Shown in pieces: positions 36,690 to 49,089 of a DNA stretch of 64,000 nt. Origin of the DNA: Jacaranda mimosifolia. Lineage: Eukaryota > Streptophyta > Magnoliopsida > Lamiales > Bignoniaceae. The position numbers and the translations under genes were made by a program. How positions within the stretch are numbered: position 1 is the first letter of the stretch; each line of letters opens with the position of its first letter. A model generated the notes under the pieces. The model searched no databases and was not told the origin of the DNA. It saw only the letters and a program-made list of their open reading frames with translations. The stretch spans positions 3,560,501 through 3,624,500 of the forward strand of contig CM032131.1 of assembly GCA_018894105.1 (NCBI GenBank), read 5' to 3'.

Positions 36690-38836
36690 CAAATACATGC
36701 CAAAAATTAAAATCAGAAGGATAAAAATTACCTTTGTAGATGAAAACAAAGGAATCAACTAGATCTTTTCAAAGACTCTTCCAAAGGAAGATCTAGAAGC
36801 TCCAACACCTTGATCTAATTTCTCTATTTCCAAGCTTCCAAAATTTAGCAAAACTTGTACACTTTTTCACCACAAAACAACAAGTTACTGGCCAAAATTC
36901 ACTGGAAACTGAAGGTCTTTGATCATCCAAATGATGCACAAAATTCGGCCACAAAATGGTTCACCAACGAACTTTAAGTGCCCCAAGTGTTGAACCTCTA
37001 ATGCTTAGTCCACACACCTAGGATTAGCTCTCAATCAACCTCACTTTGCTAGAGATGAGAGGAAGATGGTGATGAAAGGAGTGGACGGTTTTGGAGAAGG
37101 GGAGAAGGAGAAGGGAATCTAGGATGTGGTTATTTAACACATGAATTATACCACCTTTTGGAGGGAAAATGTGAAGAGCTTCAATCTCTGCACCAAGTGG
37201 CCCGCCACATGTATTTATAGAAGAGAATTGGCTTCCATCACACTCTCCATGCATGTGTGCCAACTTGCCAAATTGAATTTGCATTTAGATTTAATGTGTA
37301 TTTGCATTTGCATTTACATTTCATCTCATGAAATGAAATGCCAACTTGCATAATTCAAATGAACTTTTCCATTTGATTTCCTTCCAAAACTTAAATTCCC
37401 AATTTAATTAAATTAACTCTTTAATTTAATTAATTTAACTTAACTTCTTAAGTTAATTAACTCAACTCTTTTAAGTTAACTAGAGATAACTTAACTCCTT
37501 AAGTTGACTAGTTAATTGTCATATGACACCAATTAAAATAACTCTTTAATATAATTGGCTTAGTTTAACTCCTTAAAATTTTTGATTAATTTAACACTTA
37601 AATTAATCAAGCTAAAATGACCAATTAAAATTGGTCAAACTATTTTTCTCTCCTTAGGATAAAACTTCCTAGCTTATGATTTTGTAACTCCTTAGAAAAT
37701 CCCTCCTATCTAATAAGAGTTTCCTTTGGCTTTTGTGTATGACCCATTAGGTTCATCCATTCATTGGACATGGGCTCACAACTCATAGTGATATTTTGAA
37801 TATTGAGATATTCAAATTAGTTTAAACTCATTTAAACTAATAGCTCTTTCAATTAATCTCTATTAATTGAAGAGCACCCAATCTCCATGGTCGATGTCTA
37901 GCAACAAGCCCATGGAGCCCAACTAATTGGATAAATAAATTATATCTTGATGAATTATTATAGCTTATGCCTACCATGCAAATATGGCCCTTTCGTCTCT
38001 TTTCTCCTGAAAGAGGCCTACGGTAAGAATTTGTTAGCTCACTAATGTCCTTAATAACTATGTCTCTACATCCAATGTTTAATTCCCTTTTATGACCTCA
38101 ACTTTGAAAAACACCATTTCCAAATTGTCATACTACCTTGTGCAAGAATTTCTTAGAATGGATCATCATAGAATGCATAGGAGATACACTCATTCTTCAC
38201 AACAATGAGGAATCGGATCCCATTTTGGATCTCACAAACATCCATATTTAAGTAGCTCATGCCTAATCTCAACCTCGAATGACCTGCTATATGGTCAAGA
38301 AAAAGTCAAAGTATAAGGACCTAAACACAAGGTTACTATGGATCCTCGAGTCAAAGGACTAATTATATGTACTATCTGAAGCTTGAGAACTTGCCACTAC
38401 CGACGTGCCACGATGGCTATCTAGTGGATTCTCTTGGCGGATTTTCAGTGAACTTGTTCTCTAACAAGCACCCATTAACATGCATATATGTCTAATATAG
38501 ATTGCCCATGAATCGAGGCAATATCCAACCCTTTGGAGTATGCATCATTAGTGCAAGTCTATCTGAATCTTAGATGCCTCTTCTTATAAGATTCTATAAC
38601 TTGGAATATTTAAAATCATGACCTTATATATTTGTTTCATGATCCCATCATATGTGTGACCAAGTTCCATTGTCTTGTATGATTTAGGGGCTTCAATCAA
38701 ATGCAAGTCAAGTATAAAAAAAGCATAATATGAATACAACCATTTTATAAAAGAATATCATTCAATTAAGATTTTCTCACAATTGGAGTAGTATTTACAC
38801 CCCAATTGTAATTGGCTGTGGGGCACAATTCCAACA
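36690..38836 (-). repeat. 3' LTR of copia-A
   Basis: Read on the minus strand it starts TGTTGGAATTGTGCCC at 38836, the classic copia LTR start, directly after the end of the pol frame. It resembles the copia-B LTR over most of its left-to-right extent (CAAACTxACTxxTTTAATTAAT blocks, TGCAAATATGG, GGCTATCTAGTGGATTCTC). The far border is not clear and was placed near 36690 by comparison with the 2.1-kb copia-B LTR. Confidence 0.65.
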
Positions 38837-38856
38837 ATCTCCTACTTGGCCTACAA

Positions 38857-39977
38857 CTAATTTCCCATAGCCTTAAAGACCATTTTCGCAAGATGTCCTT
38901 TAATGACTTTACGCAATAGGGGTTTAGTTAGTGGATCTGCTATATTCTCTTCCAAAGCAACCCTCTCTACTTGGATGTCGCCTCTATCAATGATCTCATG
39001 GATGAAATGACAATGCCTCAAAATATGCTTGGATCGCTGATGAGATCTTTGCTCTTTTGCTTGCGCAATGGCTCTTTTGCTTGCACAATGGCTCTGTTGT
39101 CATAAAAGACAACTATTGACTTTGCAATGCTAGGCACTACATCCAACTCTTAGATGGAGTTTTTCATCTAAACACCCTCTTTTGCAGTCTCTGAAGCCGC
39201 ATTATATTCCACCTCAGTAGTAGAATTGGTTGAGGTGTCTTTTTTGGAACTTTTCCAACTTATCGCACCACCTTGTAGCAAAATGTAAATCCATAGGTGG
39301 ATTTAAGGCCACTGTAATCGGATTGGATACTAGAATTTGAAAATCCTTCAAGTTTCAATTCTCATTGCTGTATACTAAAAATAAATTTTTAGTTCTTAAG
39401 TACTTCAAGATTGCTTTTATGGTCGTCCAGTGACTTTTGCTGGGGTTGGATTGAAAGTGGCTCCTAACACTTAGAGCGAGTTTTACATCTGGTCTTGTAT
39501 ATTGAACGACATATATTGTGCTCCCTATTGTGGATGCATAAGGTATGTAGGACATTTTTTCTCTCTCGTCTTTAGTCTTAGGGGCGATACATTTGGAGAG
39601 ATGAAGACAATGTCCCATGGGAATGAATCCCTTCTTGGATTCTTTTATACTAAACCTCTTTAGTATCTTATCAATTTACGTGATTTGGGAAAGCCCCAAC
39701 ATCCTCTTTGATTTATCTCTATAAATTCATATTTCTAATACGTAGGATGCTTCTCCTAAATCCTTCATGGAGAATTATGAGGATAACCATGATTTAGTAC
39801 ACTCAACCCTTCTCTCTCATTCTCAATGAGAAGAATATCATTGACATAAAGTATAATAAACTAAATCAAACTCCCACTAGCCTTTTTATACATACAAGGT
39901 TCCTATATATTTTTGACATAACCAAACGATTTGACTGTCTTATCAGAACGTATGTTCCAACTTCGGGATGCTTGCTT
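38857..39977 (-). pseudogene. Copia-A pol, C-terminal part (reverse transcriptase end and RNase H)
   Basis: Minus-strand pieces include KMSYIPYASTIGSTIYVVQY, TRPDVKLALSVRS and a degenerate RNase H end (ADPLTKPL then KAMGN stop). These match the copia RT/RNase H region. Frames are broken by several stops and indels. The fragment stops abruptly at 39977, where the LTR of copia-B begins, so the N-terminal part of copia-A should lie beyond copia-B and outside this window. Confidence 0.85.
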
Positions 39978-42116
39978 TGTAAGCAAGTAAGGCAAAGTTT
40001 GATAGAATGTTTCCTTGAAATGCAAAATTCAAGGAGAATGTGGTGAACCTTTCACCAATCCAGAAACTGTTGGAAAACGTGCAGCAGGAATGTAGCGATT
40101 TTTATCAGCGTCAAATCTCCTCCAAAAATCACGAAAAAATTACTGGAGCTTTTTAATACCTTGGGGAACTTTTAGTAAAAAATTCAGATAAAAAAGTGTT
40201 CTAGATCTCCCAGCACAAAATTGTCAAATTTGACTCTGTGCAAGCGGATCTCCAAACTGTAGCAAACTAACTTGTTTGCCTCTATTGATATGATCCACAC
40301 ACCAAATAGATATTCCAAAATCTCTAGCCTATAAGCTAGAATAAGACCAGAGACATGCTATGGTGGAGGCCAATTTTAGGTAGGGAAGAAGAAGAAGAAG
40401 AGAGCAAAGTTTTTGACACATGAATCTAATGCTTGCAAGGAATTTTAGAGGGAATAGTGGAGAATCTAATTCTTCACACCTTTTGACATAATAATCAACC
40501 CTCTCTCTCTATATCTATGTATAGATGCTAAAAGGTGTGATGTCAGGGTGTCATCACACCTTCCATGAGGAAAAGGGGCGGCCAACTTGCATTTTGCCAA
40601 GGTGGCAAATGCAAATGCAAATCTAATTTGAATTTCATTTGCATTTTAATTACATTTGAAATCTAATTTCAAGTTAATTAAAATGCTAATTAAAATGAAC
40701 ATTTCATTTGAATTTTTCCACCAAAATGTGTTCTTCCCATTAATTAAATTAAATACTTTAATTTAATTAATTAACCTTTGACTTAACTCTTAAGTCAAAC
40801 AAGCTCAACTCTTAAGCTTGAATTTTGTTAACTTAACTCTTTAAGTTAACATGACCAATTGGTGGTCATTTTGACTCCAAATAATTAACTCCTTAATTAT
40901 TGGTCTAATTTAACTCCTTGAATTAATTGATTAATTTAACACTTAAATTAATCAAACCAAAATTGGCCTTGAAAATTGGCACCTTAAAATCGGTCCACTA
41001 GGAGACCTTTTTCTATCACTTAGAAAATCTTTTCTCCATCAAATAGGAAGCTAATTGGCTTTTGTGTGTGACTCAATAGGTTCTACCATTCATTAGATAT
41101 GGGCTCACAACTTCTTCTGACTTTTGAATATTATATATTCAATTTAGTTTAAAATACTTTTAAACTAATCGACTCAATTGAATTATTCTCATTAATTAAA
41201 GAGTACCCAATCTCTATGGTTGATGTCCAACCTCAAGGCCATGGAGCCCAACTACTTAGCTAAAATGAATGTTTTGGATAACCATTATAGCTCTACGTAT
41301 ACCATGCAAATATGGTCCTTTCATCTCTTATCTCCCAAAAGAGACCTAGGGCAAGATATTTGTCGGCTCCCTAATAGCCTCAATGCTAGGATTCTATTCT
41401 CAATGTTCGATTCTCTTATGTGGCCTCATCTTTGAAAAACTCATTTTCCAAATTGTCACACCATCTTGCATAAGGATTTCTTGGAATCGATTATTATAGA
41501 ATACATAGGAGATGCATTCGCCCTTCACAAAAGTGAGGAGTCGGATTCCTTTTTGGATCTCACAAACCTTTATGCCAAGTAGCTCATACACAACCTCAAC
41601 TCGAAAGACCCGCTAAGTGGTCAAGGAAGAGTCAAAGCATGAGGATCAGATACAAGGTTACCATGGATCCCGAGGTTAGAGGACTTATAATATGCACTAG
41701 CATATGCTGGAGAACTTGTCACTACGGCTATCTAGTGGATTCTCCGATGGGTCTTCAGTGCCTTGCTCCCTAATAAGCACCCACTAATATGCACCCATAT
41801 CTCATATGGTTGCTCATGGAAAAGAGCAATATCCAACTCTTGGATTTATGTATATCCGGATCTTAAATGTCCCGTCTTGTAAGATCCTATGACTTGGAAG
41901 ATATAAGATCACGACTATGTGAGACGTATTCTATGGTCACCGAACCAAGTCCCATAGTCATAAGTGATCTAGGTGCTTCATCCAGATGCAAATGAAGTAA
42001 TAAAGAGCATAAGATAAAGATGGCCATATAAAGAATATCATTCAATCAAGAATGTTTTACAAGGAAAAAGCTTTTACAAGGCCAATCTAATTGGCTTGCT
42101 GGGCACTATTCCAGCA
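39978..42116 (-). repeat. 3' LTR of copia-B (2.14 kb)
   Basis: It runs from TGTAAGCAAGTAAGGCA to CCAGCA, the inverted form of TGCTGG. The left 0.73 kb matches 54905-55711 closely (for example TTTCCTTGAAATGCAAAA and GTGCAAGCGGATCTCCAAAC), which is the beginning of the other LTR. A deletion of about 100 bases separates the copies near 39998. On the minus strand the pol stop lies just upstream of it. Confidence 0.85.
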
Positions 42117-42130
42117 ATCTCACATTTACC

Positions 42131-43286
42131 CTAAAGCCAATGTCCCATGGCCTTGAGACCCATCTTTTCAAGATGTTCTTCAAAGACTTTTTACGTTAGG
42201 GGTTTTGTCAGTGGATCTACTATATTCTCTTCTGAAGCAACTCTCTCTACTCGGATATTGCCTCTATCAATGATCTCCCAGATCAAATGATATCACCTCA
42301 AATGTGCTTGAATTTCTTATGAGATCTTGGCTCTTTGGCTTGTGCCACTACCCCGATGTTGTCACAATAGGCAACCTCTGGCTCAGCAATGCTAGGCACT
42401 ACATTCAACTCTTGAATGAAGTTTTTTCATCCAAGCACCTTCCTGTGCATCTTCCAAAGTCGTAATATATTCTGCTTCAGTGGTGGAATCGGCTGTGGTG
42501 TCTTGTTTGGAACTCTTCCAACTCACCGGGCCGCTATTGAGGCAAAATATAAATCCAAAAGTAGATTTGAGGTCATCTATATTGGATTGGAAACTTAAAT
42601 CCAAAAACCCCTATAGTTTTAATTCTCCATTGTCGTATACCAAAAATAAGTCCTTAGTCCTTCTCAAGCACTTAAGGATTGCTTTCATAGCTATCCAGTG
42701 ACTCTCTCTGGGATTATATTGGAACCTACTCGTAACACTTAGCGAGTGTGCCACTCAGGTCTTGTACATTGAATTGCATACATTATGCTACCAATAGCAG
42801 AGGCATAAGGTATATGAGATATCCTTCATTTCTCTTCCTTCGTCTTGGGGGCCATGGACTTGGACAGACAAATGCCATGTCCCATGGGAAGAAATCCCTT
42901 CTTGGGTTCTTCCATACTAAACCCCTTTAGTATCTTGTCAATGTACGGGGTTTGGGATAGCCCCAGCATCCTCTTAGATCTATCTCTATAGATACGTAGT
43001 CCTAATACGTAGGATGCTTCTCCCAAATCCTTCATGGAGAATTGTGTAGATAACCATGCTTTAGTACACTATAACATTCCTACCTCATGCCCAATGAGAA
43101 GGATATCATCGACATAAAGCACAATAAACTATACAGTACTCCCACTAACTTTCTTGTACACACATACATACATATTTTTGACAAGGCCAAACGATTTGAC
43201 CATTTTGTCAAAACGTATGTTCCAACTTTGGGATGCTTATTTGAGTCCATAAAAGGATCTCTGGAGTTTGCAAACCTTTTGCTCAC
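42131..43286 (-). pseudogene. Copia-B pol, 3' half (reverse transcriptase end and RNase H)
   Basis: Recognisable pieces are MKDLGEASYVLGLRIYRDRS and LSQTPYIDKILKGFSM (RT connection) and GPVSWKSSKQDTTADSTTEA (RNase H, compare SKKQxxVALSTTEAEYxA), ending KAMGHWL stop. Several stops and frameshifts break the frame. The gene is interrupted at 43286 by the chromovirus insertion and resumes at 51027. Confidence 0.88.
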
Positions 43287-45216
43287 TGTCACGCCCCAAA
43301 ATCAAACCACATTTATACCAAAATTGAGCGTGAAATTTAATCCCAAATAAAATTGAAATTAACAATCCAAAACATCAGGTTAAATAGGAACTCATCCAAT
43401 TCCTTGCAACTCACAACTCAAAACTCAAGGTGTCAAAATTCTTCAAGAGCTAAACACAATAAAATCCATGGCAAATAAATAAAACTAATGAACTTAATGG
43501 AAATTATACTAGTCTACTGAAATCCAGAATTACGTCTTCACCCTTGATTCTCATCAAAAGCAGGATCCACCTCCTCACTAAGACTAAGATCTATATCTGC
43601 CAGAAGGAAGTTAAAAGAAAAGAAAGGAGTGTAAGCAAAAGACTCAGTGAGTGTCTAGTGTGTGTAAGGTGAGTTCTTTGAATTAAAATTATTGTACAGT
43701 GGAAATTTTCGAGTATTATAAAAAGGAACTCATAAATCAGTCTAGCAGTAACAGTTGAGAAATCTATAAACGATCAAGCAGTATCAAATCAAAACTTTGT
43801 TAAATAATTTCCTAAACTATCAACTTAAACACGATGATCAGTCAGTTTTGCTGTAGCCAGTCAACCTTATGACTCCCACCGTAATAATCCCTTATCGCTC
43901 CGGGCAAGGTACGACCTTACCAAACAGTGCCCGAGCATCCCCGGGAATTCCTACGACCCACCTCAGCCACAAACGGCTTCTGTTGTGCACTGGGGGGATT
44001 GGGCCATGGGGGCTTGGTATTCAACCGGCTAGCCCGCTGCTGCCCAGTGAAGTCCCTCGCACACCCAGACCAAGTTGGATCCAACTAACAGTAACAGTAA
44101 CAGTAACATTAAACAGTTGATCATCGAATTTAATTGGTAGTCTAGAAGCATTAAAATCATAAAGCATAGATTTCTTTTTCTAGAATTGAAACAAGCAAAA
44201 TATTTCTTTTTGTGCGAAAATAAAACAAGAAAAAGGATTTCTTTTTGTGCGCAGTGGAATATATAGTGCAGTGTAAATTGAAAACAATTCATGAGCAATT
44301 ACATAATAGCATATATCCTTCTGGGTTTTGAAACATAAAAATATATAGTATTTATAAGTTTAGGCACTCACCTTTGATATCAATCCTAGACGTCAATCTC
44401 CTATCTCAGAGTCAATCGTATCAACAACTGGGTCACCTGATTTATTTATTAAATACTTCAATCATCCATTCAACCAATTTAAAAGACAACTCATAGGACT
44501 AGCCTTATGAGTACCATAGACATATGATATCTAGAACATAACAATCCTAGTTAGTACTAAAATATTCTTCACTATATATATATACACGTATATATATATT
44601 AAAAGACCCAGAAAGCAACCTTGAATTGAAATAAGGTCAAAATTGATTCATAGGGGGTCAAAATTTACGGCTATGTACCATGAAGACAAGCAACAATGAA
44701 TAATTAAAAGAAAAGGCCCTGGAATTCTTAATAGTCAAGACATAGGGGAAATGGAAGGCTCGATCAGCAGAATAATGGGGTGAAGAATAATAATGGAGAA
44801 GTACGAAAACAAAACCTCTTACTGTGCCGAGGCAATTTCTCTGTGGTGCCAGTTTTCCTCCCTTTTACTTCTTCTTTCTTTCTTCCGCCGTTCTTCTCCT
44901 TATTTTGTGTGTGTGTGTGTGTGTGTGTATGTGGCTAGGGTTTTAGAGTATGAGACTTATATATGTGGACTAAGTGTTTAATTACAGCTGGGACTCTGAT
45001 TATAGTTCTCTCTCTAGGGTTAGAAATATCTTATAATTAAACTAACTATTTTATTTCAATTCCTAGGATCTCAATTACTTATTTCTAGCAACAATTATAA
45101 TATTATTATGAGGAAATTATTACTTTCTATATATATACCTCAATAAAAATTAAGTGAATAAAGTAAATTAAGGCAAATAAATCGATTAAATAAGAAGCAA
45201 AATTTTGGGCATTACA
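43287..45216 (-). repeat. 3' LTR of the chromovirus element
   Basis: 1,930 bp, with a (GT)n microsatellite near 44905. Its ORFs (for example 43869-44120 and 44029-44298) recur identically in the other LTR and are not genes. Confidence 0.93.
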
Positions 45217-45239
45217 TTCCACCCCCCTTAAAAGAATTT

Positions 45240-45600
45240 GGTCCCCAAATTCTAACCTGGGTCAGCGAAAAGTTCGGGATGATATTTTCGCATTTCCTCC
45301 TCGTTTTTCCCACGTTACTTCCTTCACGTTATAGTTTCTCCAGAGAATCTTTACTAGTGGAATCTCTCTAGTGCCCAGCTTCTGAATTTTCGACCTAAAA
45401 TTTGAATCGATCTCTCTTCATATGTCAAATCCTTCTGAAGCTGTAGATTCTCGTGCTTAACAACATGCGAGGGGTCTGGGTGATAGTTCTTCAGTTGCAA
45501 AACGCGAAAAACATTATGTATCCCCGTAAGGTTAGGTGGTAAATGAATTTAATAAGTTACTCTTCTAATATAGAACTCTAAGCGCCCTAATACATCTTCA
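45240..45600 (-). pseudogene. Chromovirus pol C-terminus with chromodomain
   Basis: The minus strand reads LPPNLTGIHNVFRVLQLKNY, then HPDPSHVVKHENLQL, then IPLVKILWRNYNVKEVTWEK. This matches the end of plant Tekay/Del-type chromovirus pol (LPPxLxxVHxVFHVSxLRKY ... VKVLWRNxxxEEATWE). One small deletion shifts the frame near 45385 and a stop lies upstream. In intact elements this chromodomain tethers integration to heterochromatin. Upstream of it the expected integrase is absent. Confidence 0.85.
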
Positions 45601-46735
45601 TATTCTTCACAAACGAGGAAGCAAGGTGACTTCTAGTAGTGATGAGCTACCATAGTAAATGTAACTTCTAATAGTGATGAGCTACAAAGCAAGAGCGAGA
45701 TCTTCTTTCTGTGAAGAAGACGGCTTACCCTTTCAAAACGTTTATAGGGCTGTCACAGAACCTGAAGAATCTGGAGTTCTGTTAGAAAATATTGGGAATG
45801 AGAACAAAGGGGAAGTAGCTGACCAGTCTAAAACCTTAGAAGATATTGCTTGCAATCCGGCAATCATAGAGAGGACTGAAGAGAGCTTATTGATTCAAGT
45901 TGATGGCTCACAAATGGAACGTGTGGGGTAAGTGGAAAAGGAAAGTGAGAAACTGAGGTTGATAGAAGTATCAACTGTGGCTACCAATGGTAACAAGCCA
46001 GCAGGGATTTGATAATGTCAGAGATAAGGACAAAGGCCTCGAAAAAGCTGAATTATGTGAAAATGAGAAAGATACAGAAGTATGTAGCTGAGAATAGAAT
46101 CTGAAATTAGGAAGCCAAAAAAAAAAAAAAAAAAAAATGTAAAATTCCTTAGATGTAGCTTCTGAGGATGCTGAAGCATCTGATTTGGGTTAAGAGACAA
46201 ACACAAGTTCTTTCAAGAAGCAAGGTTTAACAGATGATAGAATAGTCGATTCAGTGTTCTTGTTGCGAAACGTTGCAACAATTATTTCGAATGAGACCAA
46301 AAAGAGCTCATCTATCCCTAGCTGGTGGCTTATAAATGAAAGATGAGGAACATTTGGAAAAGGAAAGTTAAAAACCATTGGTGATAAAAATTTTAACATA
46401 GTACGCAATGATGACAAGCTAACTGAAATGGATTAGGTGAAAATTGAGGGTGAAAACCCAAGAAGAGAAGAATTGTTTGAAAAGGAAAGAGATACAGGAA
46501 ATGCTTTGCTGAAGAAGGAAACGCATATAGGGAAGCCTGTAGAATCATTCCATGCAGCTTTTGAGTATATTAAAACAGAAGAGAAAACAGTTGGTGCCGT
46601 TGATACAAAGGAGGAAACCCATGGGGGACAGATCAGAAATGTTGAAAAGTACTTGGCCTCACAAACTCTATTCGTCAGCATATTAGAATCCATAGGAGCA
46701 TTCACTTCTAGGTTATAAGGTAAATCCTCCACTTA
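45600..46735 (+). pseudogene. Captured-looking Glu/Lys-rich coding segment inside the chromovirus
   Basis: The strand opposite to the retrotransposon is open in long pieces: 45674-45931 (begins MMSYKARARSSFCEEDGLPF), a continuing frame to about 46010, another at 46010-46080 (VRDKDKGLEKAELCENEKD), and 46437-46718 (begins MKIEGENPRREELFEKERD). All are acidic, Glu/Lys-rich and interrupted by stops and frameshifts. This does not resemble RT, RNase H or integrase, whose place it occupies between protease and chromodomain. I infer a host gene fragment captured in reverse orientation. The source gene is not recognised. Confidence 0.6.
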
Positions 46736-46739
46736 CAAG

Positions 46740-48025
46740 TTTATGGAATTCGCAAAATGTACAGAAATAAGGGTGTGAGTTGCACTAGGGTCAAATAGAG
46801 CTTTTCCCGAAGGTTGGGATATGAGAACTGTACCTTCAACCACCGTAGTTGGATATGGGACTTCTTCGCCTTCGAGTGCAAATACTCTAGCTGAGACTTT
46901 TGGCTTGGCATTGTTTGAGTTTCCTGGGCCACGTTGATTTCCCTTAGCTGAACTTTGATTCGCCTATTGTTGCCTCTTCCTTGGACAGTCGCGGATATGG
47001 TGTTGATCGCTACCGCATGCTAGGCAACGGCCCATCTTCCTCCAACATTGATATTCATCATGTCCTGAGTATCCACAATGGCTACACATTTTGTCCCTTT
47101 TCTCAGCATTGCCTGGCACAGAGGTCCCACCTGGTTTGCGAATGGAGTGGTTGAACTGCTGTCGTGGTTGTTTTGTTAATTGCCCTTGGTTCCTCCCTCC
47201 TTGCCAGTTAGCATCAGCTGGACGGGACTTCTTTTCAACTTTATTCAAGGCTTCCAACTCAGCTAGTCCCGATTCTATCTTCAAAGCTTTCTGTACTGCG
47301 GTCGTGTAGTTGGGTATATCCATAGGGAGAAGGGCTCTTTGTATGTTAGGGAGAAGCCCTTTCAAAAACTTTCTAACTCGTCTTGGCTCATCATCTAGCA
47401 TGTATGGCACATACTTGATTAGTCGTGTATGCTCAGCCTCATATTGAGCCACCGTGAGATTTCCTTGCTGCAATTGATGGAACTCATCTTCCCTTTGTTC
47501 ACGAACCAACTTTGGGATATACTTGTTGTCAAACTCCTTAAGGAAATTTTCCCAAGTTCTAGCAGTTTGTTGTTGTCTCCATCTCGCCTCTACTGAGTTC
47601 CACCAGTGGCGTGCCGGCCCCTCAAAAAGGAATACAGCTAAATTGACCTTCTGCTCGTCATTATAATTTAGTACGCTATAGATGTTTCCAATACTCTCAA
47701 TCCAAAGTTCAGCTTTTCGATCATCAGGCTCCCCACTGAAACGTTGAGGTCGGAAACGTAGGAATCGATCAAGTGCCATATCAGGAGGGTGAGGCCCTCC
47801 TGGTTGCTGATGGTTCTGAAGAGCTTGCGTGAATTGTTGCATTGCCGCTACCATTTGACTTAAAGGATCGTCACCTGTCGGTGGTTGTTGGGGTGGAGCT
47901 TGTCTGTGTTCTACGTTTGGGGGATTGGTAGGAGCATGTCTCGAGGATTCGGGTTCCTCCCTTGATTGACTTCGTGAAGCATTTGCTGGGCGTCTTCCTC
48001 GACGAACTCTATGGTTAGGATCCAT
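46740..48025 (-). CDS. gag: Chromovirus gag with two zinc knuckles, followed by protease remnant
   Basis: The 353-residue frame starts at 48025 (MDPNHRVRRGRRPANA) and stops at 46964. It contains the retrotrans_gag domain at about residues 110-240 (WIESIGNIYSVL, GPARHWWNSVE, FLKEFDNKYIP, LVAQYE-like TVAQYEAEHTRL) and two CCHC knuckles: CSHCGYSGHDEYQC near 313 and CLACGSDQHHIRDC near 332. Gag forms the particle and binds element RNA. After a TAG (context CAA CAA TAG), the same frame continues as a protease start with VLISQPSGKALFDPSATHTL, where the usual active-site D-(S/T/P)-G-A is DPSA, and ends at 46740. Gag itself looks intact; the protease is truncated. Confidence 0.9.
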
Positions 48026-48418
48026 TCTATGGTAAAGTGATTGCTATTAGTAGGCTATACTTAATTGAAATATGAAATAAAGTGTAAAATAAGGTAAGGT
48101 GAAAATATTTATCATATATTATGAATTCCTAACATCGTCTATACACATATCCTTTATTTATTAGTAACTAATTGGATTTGATTAACTATCAATTCAATTA
48201 TTACTATTATGGCTCTTCTCTAATAGTAGCTCGCATACTTCTTTAAATAACTCAAGAGGTTCACTAGATAAAAGAGGAAATAAAAGAAATATTTATTTAT
48301 ATATTAATTAATTAATTTATTCATAAAACTACTATATAAGCCACTAATCTACTAAAATAGTGCAAACGGAAGTTTAAACTAAAAGCTTTGTCAAACTCTA
48401 AATAATAATACTCCTGTT

Positions 48419-48928
48419 CTAATCTTCATCATTTCCTCCACTCGAATCTATCTCTTCGATATCTCTATTTGAGCCTACTTCCTCTAAATCTTCCTCAGGG
48501 TCTTCTTCATTTTCCTCACCGGGCTCTTCCTCCGTTGGTCCTTCTTCTTCTAATTCATTGATAAAACGAGCTAGCAAATGTTGGGTTTCCTCAAGGCCTC
48601 TCATGGCTATCCTAAACCCATTCTGATCCCGACCACGTTGCTCCTGTAACTCGGTGTTTCGGCGAACCAACTCCTGTCGACAAACTTCTAGCTGTTGTTC
48701 TAACTCTTCACATCTATCCTTAAAACGAAGGTGTTCACTTTTATGGTGGTCTCTATCATCCTCAAGCTGATGCACAATTAAATTTGGGTAATCCTTTCGG
48801 GGTGCATTAAATCTCCTTGAAGTAGTTTGCTTGCATCTAGGATTAAACCACTCACTTCCTCTAACCTTAATCACGCGGGGTGAAGCATCTAAAGGATGAA
48901 CTGACTTACGTGGGCTCTGACTTACCAT
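48419..48928 (-). CDS. Extra coiled-coil ORF upstream of gag
   Basis: An intact frame of about 169 residues (first ATG MVSQSPRKSVHPLD at 48928) lies between the primer binding site and gag. Residues about 60-120 are predicted coiled coil (HLRFKDRCEELEQQLEVCRQ, then ELVRRNTELQEQRG), and the last 45 residues are almost entirely Glu/Asp. It has no zinc knuckle or protease motif and is not part of canonical gag-pol. The function is unknown; it could be a structural accessory protein or a duplicated gag-like N-terminus. Its open frame in a young element suggests that it was maintained until recently. Confidence 0.65.
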   Translation of the reverse strand: MVSQSPRKSVHPLDASPRVIKVRGSEWFNPRCKQTTSRRFNAPRKDYPNLIVHQLEDDRDHHKSEHLRFKDRCEELEQQLEVCRQELVRRNTELQEQRGRDQNGFRIAMRGLEETQHLLARFINELEEEGPTEEEPGEENEEDPEEDLEEVGSNRDIEEIDSSGGNDED

Positions 48929-49072
48929 CTTATCCTTCAAAGACAAAAGAACCTATGTCAATACAAAAAAAACCACAAGGTCACGAGCAAAGAGGACATT
49001 ACTGTATAAGAGTTCTAAGCCCAACTTCCATAGTCCGAGGATCCTATCCCGACATAGCCTAAGTTTAGAACC

Positions 49073-49089
49073 TAGGCTCTGATACCATT
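49073..49089 (-). promoter_or_regulatory. Primer binding site of the chromovirus element
   Basis: On the minus strand, LTR end GTGACA is followed by AA and then TGGTATCAGAGCCTAGG, complementary to the 3' end of initiator tRNA-Met. It is the start point for minus-strand DNA synthesis. Confidence 0.88.

Noticed and set aside
43869..44298. ORFs on both strands (83 and 89 residues), repeated at 49672-50101
   Set aside because: They lie inside the chromovirus LTRs and are repeated only because the LTRs are near-identical.
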